Assembly (NCBI GenBank): GCA_964036295.1
Contig: OZ038469.1
Coordinates: 10,804,067 to 10,868,066, forward strand
Direction of reading: 5' to 3'
DNA from: Plumapathes pennacea
Lineage: Eukaryota > Cnidaria > Anthozoa > Antipatharia > Myriopathidae
DNA length: 64,000 nt
The notes under the pieces are model-generated. The model did not search any database and was not told the origin of the DNA. It saw only the letters and a list, made by a program, of their open reading frames with translations. Position numbers and translations under genes: made by a program. Positions 22,894 to 34,240 of this stretch are shown piece after piece (position 1 is the first letter of the stretch; each line of letters starts with the position of its first letter).

Positions 22894-23787
22894 ATGCCCT
22901 TTTGGAGCGATATTATTGGGTGGATTTTAACCGCTACAGTAATCTTTGGCAATGGCCTGGTTATATTTCTAATCACAACAAGGCGGAACCTGAGAACAAC
23001 GACGAATTGGTTTGTGCTATCGCTGTCTGTGGCCGACTTTGGCGTTGGAGCAGTTTACTTTCCACGCTTCTCATTCTGCCAAATTAATTCTCAGACTGGT
23101 TGCGTTAATTATGCAGTATTTTTCGGATACTCTTTGGGGATTTTCTTTATTTACGGCTCTGTGACTAATCTTTGTGCTTTAACGCTTGACCGTTACCTCG
23201 CCATTGTTAAGCCGCTGAGGTACATCCCCTTTATGACGAAGAAACGCGTTGCCCTCCTAATATTCGTGACTTGGATTACACCAAGCATACTTTTCATTTC
23301 ATTTCTCTTAATTTTTCTCGCATCTTCGGGAGAAAGTCAAGAGATCATGAAAAAAGCTGCGTGCATTTGTTGCACTTTGTTGGGCCTTTGCGTTGGTGTT
23401 TTCCTGGCTTTCGCGTCGACGCGAGTTTTTCAAATCGCTCAGAGAGTAGCGAGACAAAATACCGCGCTGGTTGCGCAGCTTGATTTCAACTATAGAAAGC
23501 ATCATGGAAAAGCTTCGGAGCCTCACGAAGTTACAGCATCAAAGATGATTGGCACTCTGGTGGCAGTCTTTGTCATTTGCAGTTTTCTGGACGTGTACAT
23601 AACTTCTTGTTGGTGTGTTGGATTATGTACACTCCATGACACTCTCGAGCCGGTACATGTAATTATCATTCTAACGAACTCTGCAGCTAATCCTATTGCG
23701 TATGCTTTTTTTAAAAAAGACTTCAGGAAAGAACTAGTTCTCCTGTTATATCGTAGGAAAATGATGTCTTGCCGGCAGGCTCTTTAA
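22894..23787 (+). CDS. Class A (rhodopsin-like) G-protein-coupled receptor, single exon, orphan
   Basis: 297 aa from ATG (context AGATAATGC) to TAA. Seven hydrophobic segments are visible. Family marks: GNGLVI in TM1, LSLSVADFG in TM2, LDRYLAIV at the end of TM3, a basic third loop (YRKHHGK to VTASKMIG), and NSAANPIAYAFF in TM7 followed by an amphipathic helix 8. It should couple an extracellular ligand to a heterotrimeric G protein at the plasma membrane. The usual CWxP of TM6 is absent (CSFLDV instead), and the residue 17 before the D of DRY is Gly, not the Asp of amine receptors. The N-terminus is only about 8 residues. Intronless receptors of this kind form large families in anthozoans. 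Ligand unknown. It is not closely related to the pair at 30 and 41 kb. Confidence 0.88.
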   Translation: MPFWSDIIGWILTATVIFGNGLVIFLITTRRNLRTTTNWFVLSLSVADFGVGAVYFPRFSFCQINSQTGCVNYAVFFGYSLGIFFIYGSVTNLCALTLDRYLAIVKPLRYIPFMTKKRVALLIFVTWITPSILFISFLLIFLASSGESQEIMKKAACICCTLLGLCVGVFLAFASTRVFQIAQRVARQNTALVAQLDFNYRKHHGKASEPHEVTASKMIGTLVAVFVICSFLDVYITSCWCVGLCTLHDTLEPVHVIIILTNSAANPIAYAFFKKDFRKELVLLLYRRKMMSCRQAL

Positions 23788-24117
23788 AGTGGCCCTCTCA
23801 GCCAGACCGAGGCCTTCATTTTCTCCTGAAAATGTGTGAAAAACCATTTATCTTATTAAATATATGGCAAATTCCTAGGTATTAAGTAGCAATTTTAAGG
23901 CAACAGAAACAAATCGATCTTCTTCTTAATGGGTCTGGTTGAAAAGGATTGTCATTGATTTTCTATTAGTTCGAAAATACTGGGATCTCCGCGGAGCATT
24001 GACTGTCGGTTGAGCAGGCCCCATAAGAAGACAAAATATGGTATATTGTACTGACTATAATGTATTATATAGAGGATATTACACGGCGGCGCAAAGATAT
24101 GAATTTTATTATCGAGT

Positions 24118-24118
<1 letters not shown>

Positions 24119-24154
<36 letters not shown>
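24119..24154. repeat. (TA)n microsatellite
   Basis: About 17 TA units, bordered by GG on the left and CC on the right so that the whole run is a perfect palindrome. Confidence 0.95.
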
Positions 24155-24155
<1 letters not shown>

Positions 24156-24202
24156 ATATATATTCCATATCTTCAAGTCTCCGTGTAATTTTCTTTTTTA
24201 TA

Positions 24203-24377
24203 TATATAGACACGAGTGTTTTACGAGAAAATGCACAAACAACCGTGCAAAAGCGGAAAATGATGCCATCGATATCCTCACTAGAAGGATATGGAAAATA
24301 CGCCACTCGGATCCCGGATGTAGTTTTGTATGGATTTACGCACGGTATACTTTCCAGTAAAACACTCGTGTCTATAT
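24203..24377. mobile_element. Short TIR element (MITE), ~175 bp
   Basis: Left end TATAGACACGAGTGTTTTA and right end its exact complement. The surroundings are TA-rich so the target duplication cannot be read with certainty. About 400 bp downstream of the 22.9 kb receptor. No coding capacity. Confidence 0.8.
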
Positions 24378-26209
24378 AATAAACAATGTTATTATTGCAT
24401 CCAGTACAGTAAGACGAGCACAACAAATCAAACTTTTGGATGCTGAAAAGGCAAGGAGAAAATATGCACCTTACTCTGCTTGTAAATTTTATATCTAATA
24501 TTATTTTGTAGAACGCATGTTTGCGTTCTTGTAGCAGTGAACTGAAGTGGAGGCTGAATTTTTCTGAATAAGTGTTATCCCTCAAATCGGAAGCAAACCA
24601 TTGTGTATATAGGAAAACCTTTTATCCGAGGCAATTTGATCAACTTGGGAGAACTTGAGTTAAATTATATCTCTTCTCGCATTGAATATTTTAATGTTTT
24701 CATGCAAATGCAGGGGCGGAGACAGACGCCAATTTGTGATAGTGCTGTGCGCCATTCCTGCCCCCGCATGTTGTGTGTAGCTGTACGGAGTTTTAATCAG
24801 AGTTTAAACATGTAAGAGCCCGAATTATGATGTTTGATGTTGATCAGTAAAAGTTCCAATGTTACAAACTATTATTTGTTGTTTAACCTGAAACTAAGCA
24901 ATACTAAGCAAAAAAAGACAACAAACAATTAACAATTAACAGAAAAAAAAAAACTAAAAAGGGTAGTACCTTTCCCGCATTGAATTAACTCCTGTGTCAC
25001 TTTGCTTGATTTAAAGCTGATTGGGCATGATTTGAGTTTAGTTATGTTTTTTTTTAGCTGAAGCAAAGGATATAGAAAACAGGCAAACTATATTTCATAG
25101 ACGTCAAACTGACTGAGAGGTCGGGGTAACGAACTATGTCCAACTAGAGGAACCGCAAAAGTCCCATTAAATGGTTTTATACTGCCATGCAAAACTTATA
25201 CATTATAAACCTGTGGATAAACAATATTATAGCCTGTATAGTAAGAAGTTACAAAACGGGGTTTAAACCCACTACCTGAATAAATAAATATGATTTGCCG
25301 AATGCAAAACCAATAAAGAGTATCGATAAAATATATTGAAAATCACTTATTGAGGCAAACATTATTAATACAACTAAAAAGTATAATTACCGTTACTATT
25401 ATACTGCAAAATATATATGTATTCATAAATTTATCCAGGAATTTTGTATGCAGAAATGACTAGCATACTTCGGTGCAATGAATCATGGATATTTTGATTT
25501 GTTGGAAAATGTTGCTGTTACCATGGAAAAGCATATATCAGACCCTTAACCCTGCAAAATTTGATCAAAGGCAAAATCCATAATTTATTGTACGGAACTA
25601 CACTGTATTCATGTTCTACACAGTACTTTTCAGGTCAAACCGATGAATATTTGCAGTTAAAGAAATCCTTGTAACATTGTGGTGGGGGTGGCGATGGTGT
25701 TTCCTCACAATTTGATTGGTTTCTTCTTCACAGTGAGACCAAATTAATTTGGCTTTTGATTGGTTGAAACTGTTCCTTAGCAGGCCTTACAGCCTCTGTG
25801 ATTAGAAAAGCAAATATTTTGGTTTTGTTTCCGACATTCAGTCGCGCGAAAACTGCTTTATAACTATGAAAATTGTGACGTAGTGGCTGGAAAATACTTA
25901 TTAAACGTCAGTGCTAATAAAAGATTGGAGCGGCTCGGAAAACTGCAAACGAGGCCACAGCTTGACTTCCACGTTCTAAACTTTGTTAAGCCGGGGTACA
26001 GTTACTGGTGCTGGCCTAAGGAAGCTGTTCTAGATTTAATTTAGCAAGGACATATAGCCTTCCCTGCGCACCTTCCAAGTGTTTCCGCCAAACACCAGAC
26101 AAGACATTGACAAGTGCATGCCACAGTATTCGTGGCGGTCAACACGGTTTACGCACAAGGTCGTTGTCTACATACAGAAGACACTTCAAGGAATATTTTG
26201 CAATTACAG
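24378..26209. other. Intergenic; no gene recognised
   Basis: AT-rich, with ATTGG/CCAAT words near 25715-25765. No mobile-element ends or exon recognised. Confidence 0.4.
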
Positions 26210-28470
26210 TTGATTCCCCTCAAACAAACAACTCACTATGTTGCGTCGGTAACTACACTAAGGCACAGCCAAATGTATCATGGTTCCCATAAAATGCCAT
26301 GTTAAGCAATAGCCTTATAAAACAAAATTGATGTGTAGCATGCCTTTGTTTTAGCTCATTGTACAATAAACAATTTATAGTCGTTTAACACTTCCAATGC
26401 CAAAGTTTTTCTGTCCAAATCAAAATTACCGACGTACACTAAGAGGGGGGGGGGGGGTCATGCACGCAGCTTTCAGTGTGTATTCATTAAGAAGTGGTGG
26501 ATTAACGAGACAGTCAAATTTCCTGGGCATGTGTCTCATAAGCAATAAAAGTGAAACAACAAGCCGAGTTTTGCATGCAAGAACGACCTGCTAATGGTTG
26601 GATACTATTTACTTCCAAAGCTGAATGTAGATGTTTTATTTGTAAAGCAACCACGAGATCGGGTAGTAATATTACAAGACAACCCAGTACTGAATATCTT
26701 ACTGCAAAATGAATATGCTTATCATTCCTATACAAGGGGTGCACGCATGGATAGAAAGAGATTGTGGATTTAACTGCATGTATTTCAAACTAAGCGATGC
26801 ATTTTTTATAATTACTAGTTTTTATAAGGTGTGGAGTGACTTTTGGATTGGATATAATTGACCAAGATGTATGCATATACGGCTATTTGTAAAACTGTGT
26901 GTAAACAAGTTGTGAGCTGTATCTGCAGTCTACCGTATGTATATGATTGCGTACGGTGCCTTTTTATATGTATCTCAAAATTATCGCCTTAATTCTATAT
27001 GTGTCCTACTGCTTAGTTCTTCATCCATTATTTCTCACAAATAAGTTCTGAAGCCCAGCTCAGGTGTGAACTGGTTCCTTCGGATGCTTTATCATCAGTC
27101 TCACTCGCATTCCACTCAATATTTGAACTCAGTGAGAATGCAGCTGCTGTCAGCACTCAGAGATTGAGGGCTGGTGCCAGTTGTCTGCTTTGTATTTGAT
27201 ATTTATCATTTACAATACCAGGATACGTGTTATCTGTGTCTTTAATCACAGAAGAAAAGGCCGGGCTTCCATACTATAAAGCACAATTCTAAATTTACAT
27301 TTTTGGCATTATTAGCTCAGCTTCAGCTCATTCTAGCTCGTTTCATGATTAATCGTAATTTTCATAAAGTGATAAAACTTGCTATTTTTATGGCAGACTA
27401 AGAGACTAGACAACAATCATGCAGCATAAATGTAGGCCCGTTCGGTCCTCGTTTGTTATTGAAGGCTTGGTTACACTCGAGCCAATACGATACTTTGAGT
27501 TGATTGTAGTTCTTTTATCAATATGTTCCGACACTTTTAGTCATGTCCGGATGGTTGACATGTTTAATGGTTGATACAAGGGATTCACTCAGTAAGATTT
27601 ATCACCTCTTATGACTTATAGGATTCAAGGGTCGAGTTTTAAATCAATATAACTTCTGCCTACAGGGGAGTCGAAATGCACACAACACCATATTAGGCTC
27701 GGCCACGTTGACTTATCTCTAGCGAATGTGCAGACCGACGACCTGTAGTACACATACGATCTTCTTGCTAAAGTTGATGCTCTACTTTTCAGAACTTTAT
27801 CTATGGACCAATTAGTACGTTATGCGTATGCTCAGTATAAATGCTTCACGAATTATTAATAATATTGTCCGGGAGAGTAGATTTCGTTAGACCAACATTC
27901 TTCTATTTTGACGTGGATGACTATATTAAATACGTCATGTGCAAACATGTCTTTTACGTTTGCACGTAAAGCAAAATAACTTTATAAACTATATATACAT
28001 TTATTTGCAATATTACGATACATTTTGAGCTAAGATGCAAGTAATTTTGAATTTATCTATTAGTCTTTAAAGATCGCGTGCAAAATGGTGACGTTCGGGT
28101 CATACACATTTAGCCATTCAAGAAAATATAGGATTGAGCCCAAAAAAGGTTTTCTTTTTTCCAACACAAAACAGTGCTGATTTACTAGTAGAAGATTTCG
28201 TTGATGTTCATTCAACTCATCACTTTTTCTATCCGCTAGTTTTCTTTTGGGCGTTTTCTTATTCCGCGATAACTGTCATAATATTCCAATGTAGTATCAT
28301 CAGTGGTGCATGGCGATTCATAAAATAACCCTCTCGCTTCTGCTCCCGACGAGATCGAAACCGACATGGCTCTTATCACAGTAGCTACTGTGCCCACAGG
28401 GCACCTACAACAACCAGGAAACTTAAGGCACAAAGCGGGATCATACAATGGGAAAGGAAAATACATGCGA

Positions 28471-28530
28471 TACATACATACATACATACATACATACATA
28501 CATACACATACACAATACATACATACATAT
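28471..28530. repeat. (CATA)n microsatellite
   Basis: A run of ACATACATACAT units interrupted by one CACATACACA. Absent from the matching position of the second duplicate (near 36750). Confidence 0.9.
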
Positions 28531-30018
28531 GCGTTGGGGCGTCACATACTTATATGGCTTATACATGGGCTATAAACAGGACATGTGATTTAATAAATTT
28601 ACATGTACCACACACATACCCTATAGTTCTGCAAAAAAAAAAAAAAAAAAAAGTTTTATTTGTATTTTATCCTCAGGAAGGTTATCGTTTTGAAATGTCA
28701 TTTTCGTTTCGCTACTGTTCCTTGAGTGTTGGTAAGTCGGTAGCATTAAATATTAAACACAGTGTTTACCAATTCAGTGTCCAAAATGAATAACTATTAG
28801 ATATTGAATGCTACAGGGAGTACTAATATAAGGAACAGCCTTTTCTATTTATACTTTTTTTTTTTGTTATATCCGTCCGTCACTACCTGGCTGTTTTTGC
28901 ACACCATGTGCCGTGGTCGACTAAAACCTCTCAAGACATTTGGTTACTCCGCAATTCTGATTACAGCTGACAATTGTATTATAAGTTTCATGCAGACCGA
29001 AGGTCACGTTTTGAGTATTGCAAACTGCCTCCTGGATTTTTTGCTACTTGAAACTGATATTTCTTTGAAACTACTAGTTCCACCTTCCAAACTAGGTGAA
29101 AACTCCATAAGTAGTACAGTTCATCAGTTTAAATAGTATAAGATGTTTTATTTAAAAACTTTAAGGTGCAGGAATTTTTACAACATTGCAGATTCAGGTA
29201 TATCAGAGTGACATTGACCATAAGCAATCATATCCATTGAAAAGTTAAGCTTGGAAGCCTGAGAATGACTTTCCTGTATTTTCCGGCTTACTGATCTGTG
29301 TTTGTATTTTAGCATTTAATAGACTGTGTGTGGTGGTTTGTTTAAATGCGTGTATTTTTCAATCCACTTCCTACTTTTCGATTCGAATACCATCTGATAC
29401 GTCAAATGTTGTTGTAATTGAGTTGTGAAATGCACAGAGTTTCAGCTGTTATTACTTGCTAAAAATAATGTCGGTTATTATAATCTTTTTATATTCCCTG
29501 TATACATAATGTACAAAGGTTGTAACGCACACGAAAAATGCACACAAACTGGTAAAAAAGAAGGGTTTATTACAAATAGATCGCGTCAGCCAATGAAATA
29601 ATATTTTTTAACACAGACCGGAACAGCATATGTCTTCCAAAACACACTACACTACAAGTAGTTATGTTTGAATTGTTACTAGTTCCTATTGTGTTAATTT
29701 TGCGTCTTAACCTCTGCCTATGTTTTTACTAACAGTTTAGGGGATACGCACGACACGATGTGAATGTCAGTCGACATTTTAAAAGTCATCTTTTGTTGGG
29801 CGAAAAGAGGAAAACGCTCGAGAAACCAAACGTTAAATTGAGCACTGACGACGACAACTAGTAAAACTGGATCTCTAAGAGAACGAGACACGAAACGTTA
29901 TTGCTTAAGAAGACCGCCTCACCTCCTACAAAGTGAAATAATGTCAGGAAATTCCCGCCCTTTCTGCATCTAGTTCTCCTGCAAAGATAATGTAAACCGG
30001 ACATTCAGGTTTGCGATC

Positions 30019-31002
30019 TCAAACGATGTTCTGGCTGCCGAGGCCTGACTCGCTTGTATGAGTGGTGTTAGGTTCTGGTGTACTACCTGAACTCTTGTGA
30101 ATGCCCCAGCGACACTTGCAGAACAACCTCTTGTAAGCAGCACGAAATTCTTGGATCCTGTAGCAATAGATCAAAGGATTCATGGCCGAGTTACAAAGTG
30201 CTAAAGTTCGGGCCCAATTGTACGCCCATCCAGAGTTGGTCTCCGCGTCCACAGAGCGAAGATAAAGAATGGGAAACCAGCAAACGGTGAAAACTACGAT
30301 CACAATGGCTATTGTGACCGTCACGCGACGCTCGACTTCGTCACGCAAGGCAGACGGCTTGGCTTGACCACGAAGTCTAGCGCGGGTCGTTCTTCGTTGT
30401 TTGTGGACCTCGGAGACGATTAGGCCGTAGCAAACGATAATGACGATGTAACAAACGCCCGCCGTAATGACGGTAAAGTACGACGTTGCACTTTTGCTGA
30501 CGGTTAATCGAAGGATGGCGTAGATGGCGGGCAGGAGCCAGGACAAGACCAGCATGAAGTGGAATCGTGACTTGGAGAGGATTTGGTTGAACGTATGGGG
30601 TTTGATTACTATCAAACAACGGTCGACGCTCACGAGGCAAAGATGCAGGACAGACGCCGAGGAGGACATATTGGCCAGCAGTCGGAAAACCAACTCCACT
30701 GTATCAGAACAAACAAGCTCCGTCTGTGCACCGAGGAAAGCGATGAAAAACGGCTGAGCAAACGCGGTCACCAGCAAATCCGCCACAGCCATGCTGGCGA
30801 GGAAGTAGTTTGAGATGGTGTGGAGATTTAATGTAGTATATACTGTAGCCACGACCAGCACATTTCCAACGCTTCCCACGATGATCGATAAAGCGTTGAT
30901 GAATATCATAGGGACGATGTGGCTTAAAGGCAGCAGGCATTCGCTCAAGTGATGAGCCGTAGACGAAATGTTTGTCGGCGTTCCCATCGTGGTCTCGTTC
31001 AT
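30019..31002 (-). CDS. Class A GPCR, single exon (duplicate A)
   Basis: 327 aa when started at the ATG at 31002 (ATTATGAAC, A at -3). The frame stays open about 30 codons further upstream but has no ATG there before a TAA. Marks: two N-glycosylation sequons near the start (NET, NIS), VGSVGNVLVV in TM1, LASMAVADLL in TM2, SVDRCLIVIKP after TM3 (DRC in place of DRY), VCWFPILYL in TM6, NSAMNPLIYCY in TM7, then a Cys-rich helix 8 (LFCKCRW) suited to palmitoylation and a Ser/Thr tail. The position 17 before the D of DRC is Ala, so it is not a canonical amine receptor. Acts at the plasma membrane; ligand unknown. The 5' flank carries a TTTATAAG box at about 31118 on the coding strand that copy B lacks. 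Confidence 0.9.
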   Translation of the reverse strand: MNETTMGTPTNISSTAHHLSECLLPLSHIVPMIFINALSIIVGSVGNVLVVATVYTTLNLHTISNYFLASMAVADLLVTAFAQPFFIAFLGAQTELVCSDTVELVFRLLANMSSSASVLHLCLVSVDRCLIVIKPHTFNQILSKSRFHFMLVLSWLLPAIYAILRLTVSKSATSYFTVITAGVCYIVIIVCYGLIVSEVHKQRRTTRARLRGQAKPSALRDEVERRVTVTIAIVIVVFTVCWFPILYLRSVDAETNSGWAYNWARTLALCNSAMNPLIYCYRIQEFRAAYKRLFCKCRWGIHKSSGSTPEPNTTHTSESGLGSQNIV

Positions 31003-31508
31003 AATGACTTGTGACTGCTCCTTCTTTTCCAAGACTCCAAAGGTAACTGAACGTATTCTTGTTTGTCTGGTGTACTGAATACAAGCGAAGGCAAAAACAG
31101 CGTGCTGGATATTGGCTTATAAAGCCAACACAATGGAAATGTGAATTGGAAATGTGCTGGTCGTGGCTACAGTGATCACGTGACGGTCCAAGCAGGACGG
31201 TCGCCATTTTTCTCGCTCCGAGGAAAACTACAAGAAAACTCTAAAGAACCCCAAGAGAAACTGGAAAACGTTCACCGAAGTGATGGAAAAAAAAACCCAA
31301 ACAACTTAAGAAAGAAAACGAAACCCTGAAGTTATGTAGACATGTAAAATTAGAAACATATTTATTTATCTTTCCTCTCTTTCTTCGCTCTCATATTAAT
31401 TTCTTTCATGTGAAACAACATATAGATTAACCTAGTTTAACCCGCCTCGATTAACTTTTGCTACCTCCGGGTAAATGAATTTGTATAAACTATATTTCCT
31501 GAATAAAA

Positions 31509-31543
31509 GTTCAGTTCAGTTCAGTTCAGTTCAGTTCAGTTCA
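31509..31543. repeat. (GTTCA)7 tandem repeat
   Basis: Seven exact GTTCA units directly after CTGAATAAAA. A short tandem tail after an AATAAA is typical of the 3' end of CR1/L2-like LINEs or their SINEs, so 31370-31543 may be a truncated retroelement tail. Confidence 0.85.
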
Positions 31544-31711
31544 CACAATTGCCAAAACCTCCATATTTAGTTCGAATATTTGTTTTATTATAATTGTGTA
31601 TATATACATATTTGTGTCTGAATATGCATTAGCCTAGTCTAGACAGTTAGCTTACTAAATAAATTTAAATAAAGTCAAAAGATCAACGAGTATCAAAAGA
31701 GTAAATAAATT

Positions 31712-31735
31712 ATTAATTAATTAATTAATTAATTA
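31712..31735. repeat. (TAAT)n microsatellite
   Basis: Short run of TTAATTAATTAA units in AT-rich DNA. Confidence 0.8.
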
Positions 31736-31784
31736 TATTAATTATAGGAATAGATTTAAGGTTGGGTAATGGAAAGAGTCAATT

Positions 31785-32672
31785 CACGATGACATAGTAT
31801 TACACTGTGAGACCACTCTTGATACTGAACGCCAACCCTTTTTCATCTAAATCCAAGCTCCGAGAAGGATTATCTATCATAGATCATCACCCGCATAAAA
31901 GGTCGCAGAGGATTTAGATAAACTGTTTCCACGCTTTTATCACGTACAAAACTGTCATTTAGTTTCAGTGCCACATTACCAATGCGGTATTATTTTGAGA
32001 CTCGTCGACTCTCGAACTGTCACCCTTTGAGCACATAGGTGAATATGACTTTCGGTCGTAATACTTCTGTCAGCACGCGGCTAACACAATCTAACACGGA
32101 GTTTCCGTGTTATTATAGCAGATGCTGTAAGCCCTTCGGCTTACTGTTACAAAGATTGAGCGAAGAATACAAGGTAATCCACCATATTCCGATATAAGTG
32201 ATAAAGAGTGCCGAAATGCTCGATGAAGCATATAAAATATATCTGAAACGGCCAAGCGCTTTCAAAATAAAAACTAGCACTGCAAAGATTCTGCAACGAA
32301 GGAAGGTAGGCAAATATTATGCGCAGGTTTTCGAACATCGTCGGTGCCTCGTGCAATATGATATCATCCTGGCTGAAGAGCGGATAGCAGGTCCCCACTG
32401 ACTCGAACCCAGTGATATCATCTGATTAACGGCAGTGCGCTGAGCCAACGCCACAGAAGATGAAAGCGAAAGTGATCACACAAAAAATGAATTCAAAAAG
32501 ATAAAACGATCTTGTATCTATTGGTTATGTTCATGGCCTGGATTTATATAGTGCGGTCATCTACAGTGTGCATTTAATACGTATATATATGCAGTAAGAT
32601 GTTCAGTAAAGAAAACATGTCACATTACCGCATATACTCTCTTCGCCTATAATAAACGATAACGACAAATTG
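31785..32672. repeat. Right inverted-duplication arm, part b
   Basis: Reverse complement of 17925-18800. It ends at CCTATAATAAACGATAAC (near 32650-32670) and runs straight into part a from about 32690. Confidence 0.85.
32110..32460 (-). repeat. tRNA-derived SINE-like unit with intact A and B boxes
   Basis: Read on the minus strand: TGGCTCAGCGCA (A-box-like), about 34 bases, then GGTTCGAGTC (B-box). Further on are two hairpins, GTAAGCC-GAAG-GGCTTAC and TAACACGGA-AAC-TCCGTGTTA. It lies inside the inverted-duplication arm, so it was copied with the arm. Pol III activity is inferred from the boxes only. Confidence 0.5.
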
Positions 32673-32689
32673 ATTGTGGCACAGCGCAC

Positions 32690-34240
32690 AGGCTTTAAAA
32701 GGAAGCGTGTTTGTTATTTGTATTTTCTGGGTCGAGAATCAGCACACGGTGATTGGTTCACGCTATCACGTGATATGCGATGACGTAAGCTTCGCGAACA
32801 ACTTGAGATGTACGGGGTATGAGGGTACCTCCTAGGTTACTTTTGTGTAAACTGTGCTGCATCTCATCCAAACTCAACACCGTTTGGTATTATGGAACAT
32901 GCACGGGTAAACTGGATTTTAGGGAACGATTTGGCTTGCGTTCTTAAGTTCACCGGCGGAAGCTTTTAGAATAGCCTTACTGCTTCGGGATTGAAAATAC
33001 TGAACTCTGTCGCTGCTAGTTATTTAGTCCCGACAAAATTTCTGTGACGATACGAAATACTCCTGGGAAGATACGAGGCCGAAAACGGACACCAAAGCTA
33101 TGATAAACTTTAACGGTAAACAATGACGATTTATGTTTTACACTGTATATGACGTATGCGCCACATACATACTGCAGCTGTTTTGTAAAGTTTTTTCGCC
33201 GAAAATATATCCGCTTTTGTGACGAAAACAGTCCATTCTCGCGGTTCAGGACTTAACCAACGCGGCTGTGAATATTGCATGTAATTATGCTGCGTGACAG
33301 TCGTCAATGCTTCGGCTTTATGTACCGATCAATTTGAAACTCGCACATCCCCCCCCGGGCATTTGACCGCCTCCCTTGCCCGGGGAGGCGGGAATTTGAC
33401 CAACCGCTCTGGCCCGGGGTGGGGCATTTGACCACAACCACGGAGGGGTGGGGAATTTGAACTCGTTCCCTCAATTTCGCCCTGCTTTACGCGAAAGTGT
33501 TTTAGCTGTGCGTGCGTTGTGTGCTAAGTGTTTATTTTGTCTAAATTGAGAGGCATATCAGTGAATGTTCCAAGCAAAACGTTCATTTATCGAGGATCAA
33601 TCTCCGATGTTGCGCCGTTACGATTTAAACAACTCGCAATAAAGCACTGTTTTGCTCAAGGTATGGTTTGAAACCTTATCATTGGATGTTAAATAAATGC
33701 ATTTTGTTAGCCGTACGGTTTAAAGAAAAATGTCAACGACTTTAATACCCTTGGCGCGTCGGAACACGACTCGCGGCATTTCTTGTCAGCAAATGTGTCA
33801 ATTCCCTTCGACTTTTTTCCCTTTGCCCAGTATATAAATAGTTTATAAATCTGCTTCAGTCTTGCAATCACTCGTATTTACTTCCTACAGTGTAATTCGC
33901 TTAAAGAAACAATTTTAGCCAACGTACTCACCGTTATCGAGCTCGGACGCGCGCGACTTTCACAATAACAGGTCAAATTGTTAGACGTGTATCTGTTTTT
34001 CAGCGTTTTTTTGCCCCGGGGGTGGGGCATTTGACCACTAAATTCAGCCTTAAACCGGGGCATTTGAACAGTCATTTTGGCCCGAGGGTGGGGAATTTGA
34101 CCATCGGAAAATCGAAAAGTTCAAATGCCCGGGGGGCTGCCCGGGGGGGGGGGGGGGGGATGTGCGAGTTTCGAATTGATCGGTACATTATATCGTAGAG
34201 TGCCTGTTGAAATGTTTGTTCCGTTCAATCATTTTAATGA
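32690..34240. repeat. Right inverted-duplication arm, part a (interrupted by an element)
   Basis: Reverse complement of 9995-10545. The match resumes on the far side of the 33321-34187 element (CCTGTTGAAATGTTTGTTCC near 34203), so the element inserted after the duplication, and only in this arm. Confidence 0.75.
33321..34187. mobile_element. Harbinger-like non-autonomous element, 867 bp, TTA target duplication
   Basis: Long terminal inverted repeats: TGTACCGATCAATTTGAAAC on the left, its complement with a one-base difference on the right, continuing through CTCGCACATC into C/G runs. TTA stands on both sides (33318-33320 and 34188-34190), the target size and sequence of PIF/Harbinger elements. 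The interior holds at least eight GGGGCATTTGACCA-like modules in both orientations plus a unique AT-rich core with a TATATAAATAG box near 33832. No transposase frame; a 65-codon minus frame at 33878-34075 is incidental. Confidence 0.85.

Larger units (their letters stand above)
26210..31120. repeat. Segmental duplication, copy A
   Basis: Direct, collinear duplicate of 34490-42010. The match starts at CCCCTCAAACAAACA (26218 and 34498) and runs through the minus-strand GPCR and its 5' flank (AAGGTAACT...CGTATTCTTG). A (CATA)n microsatellite at about 28471-28530 is specific to this copy. Intergenic parts have many indels, while the receptor frame is nearly unchanged. Confidence 0.85.

Noticed and set aside
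30078..30813. Plus-strand frames opposite the receptors (also at 40973-41708)
   Set aside because: They are antisense shadows of the receptor codons and are alike in both copies only because the receptors are.
31003..31032. Longer receptor N-terminus starting at 31032 (and 41927 in duplicate B)
   Set aside because: The codon there is TTG, not ATG; the first ATG in frame is ten codons further in and has a good context in both copies.
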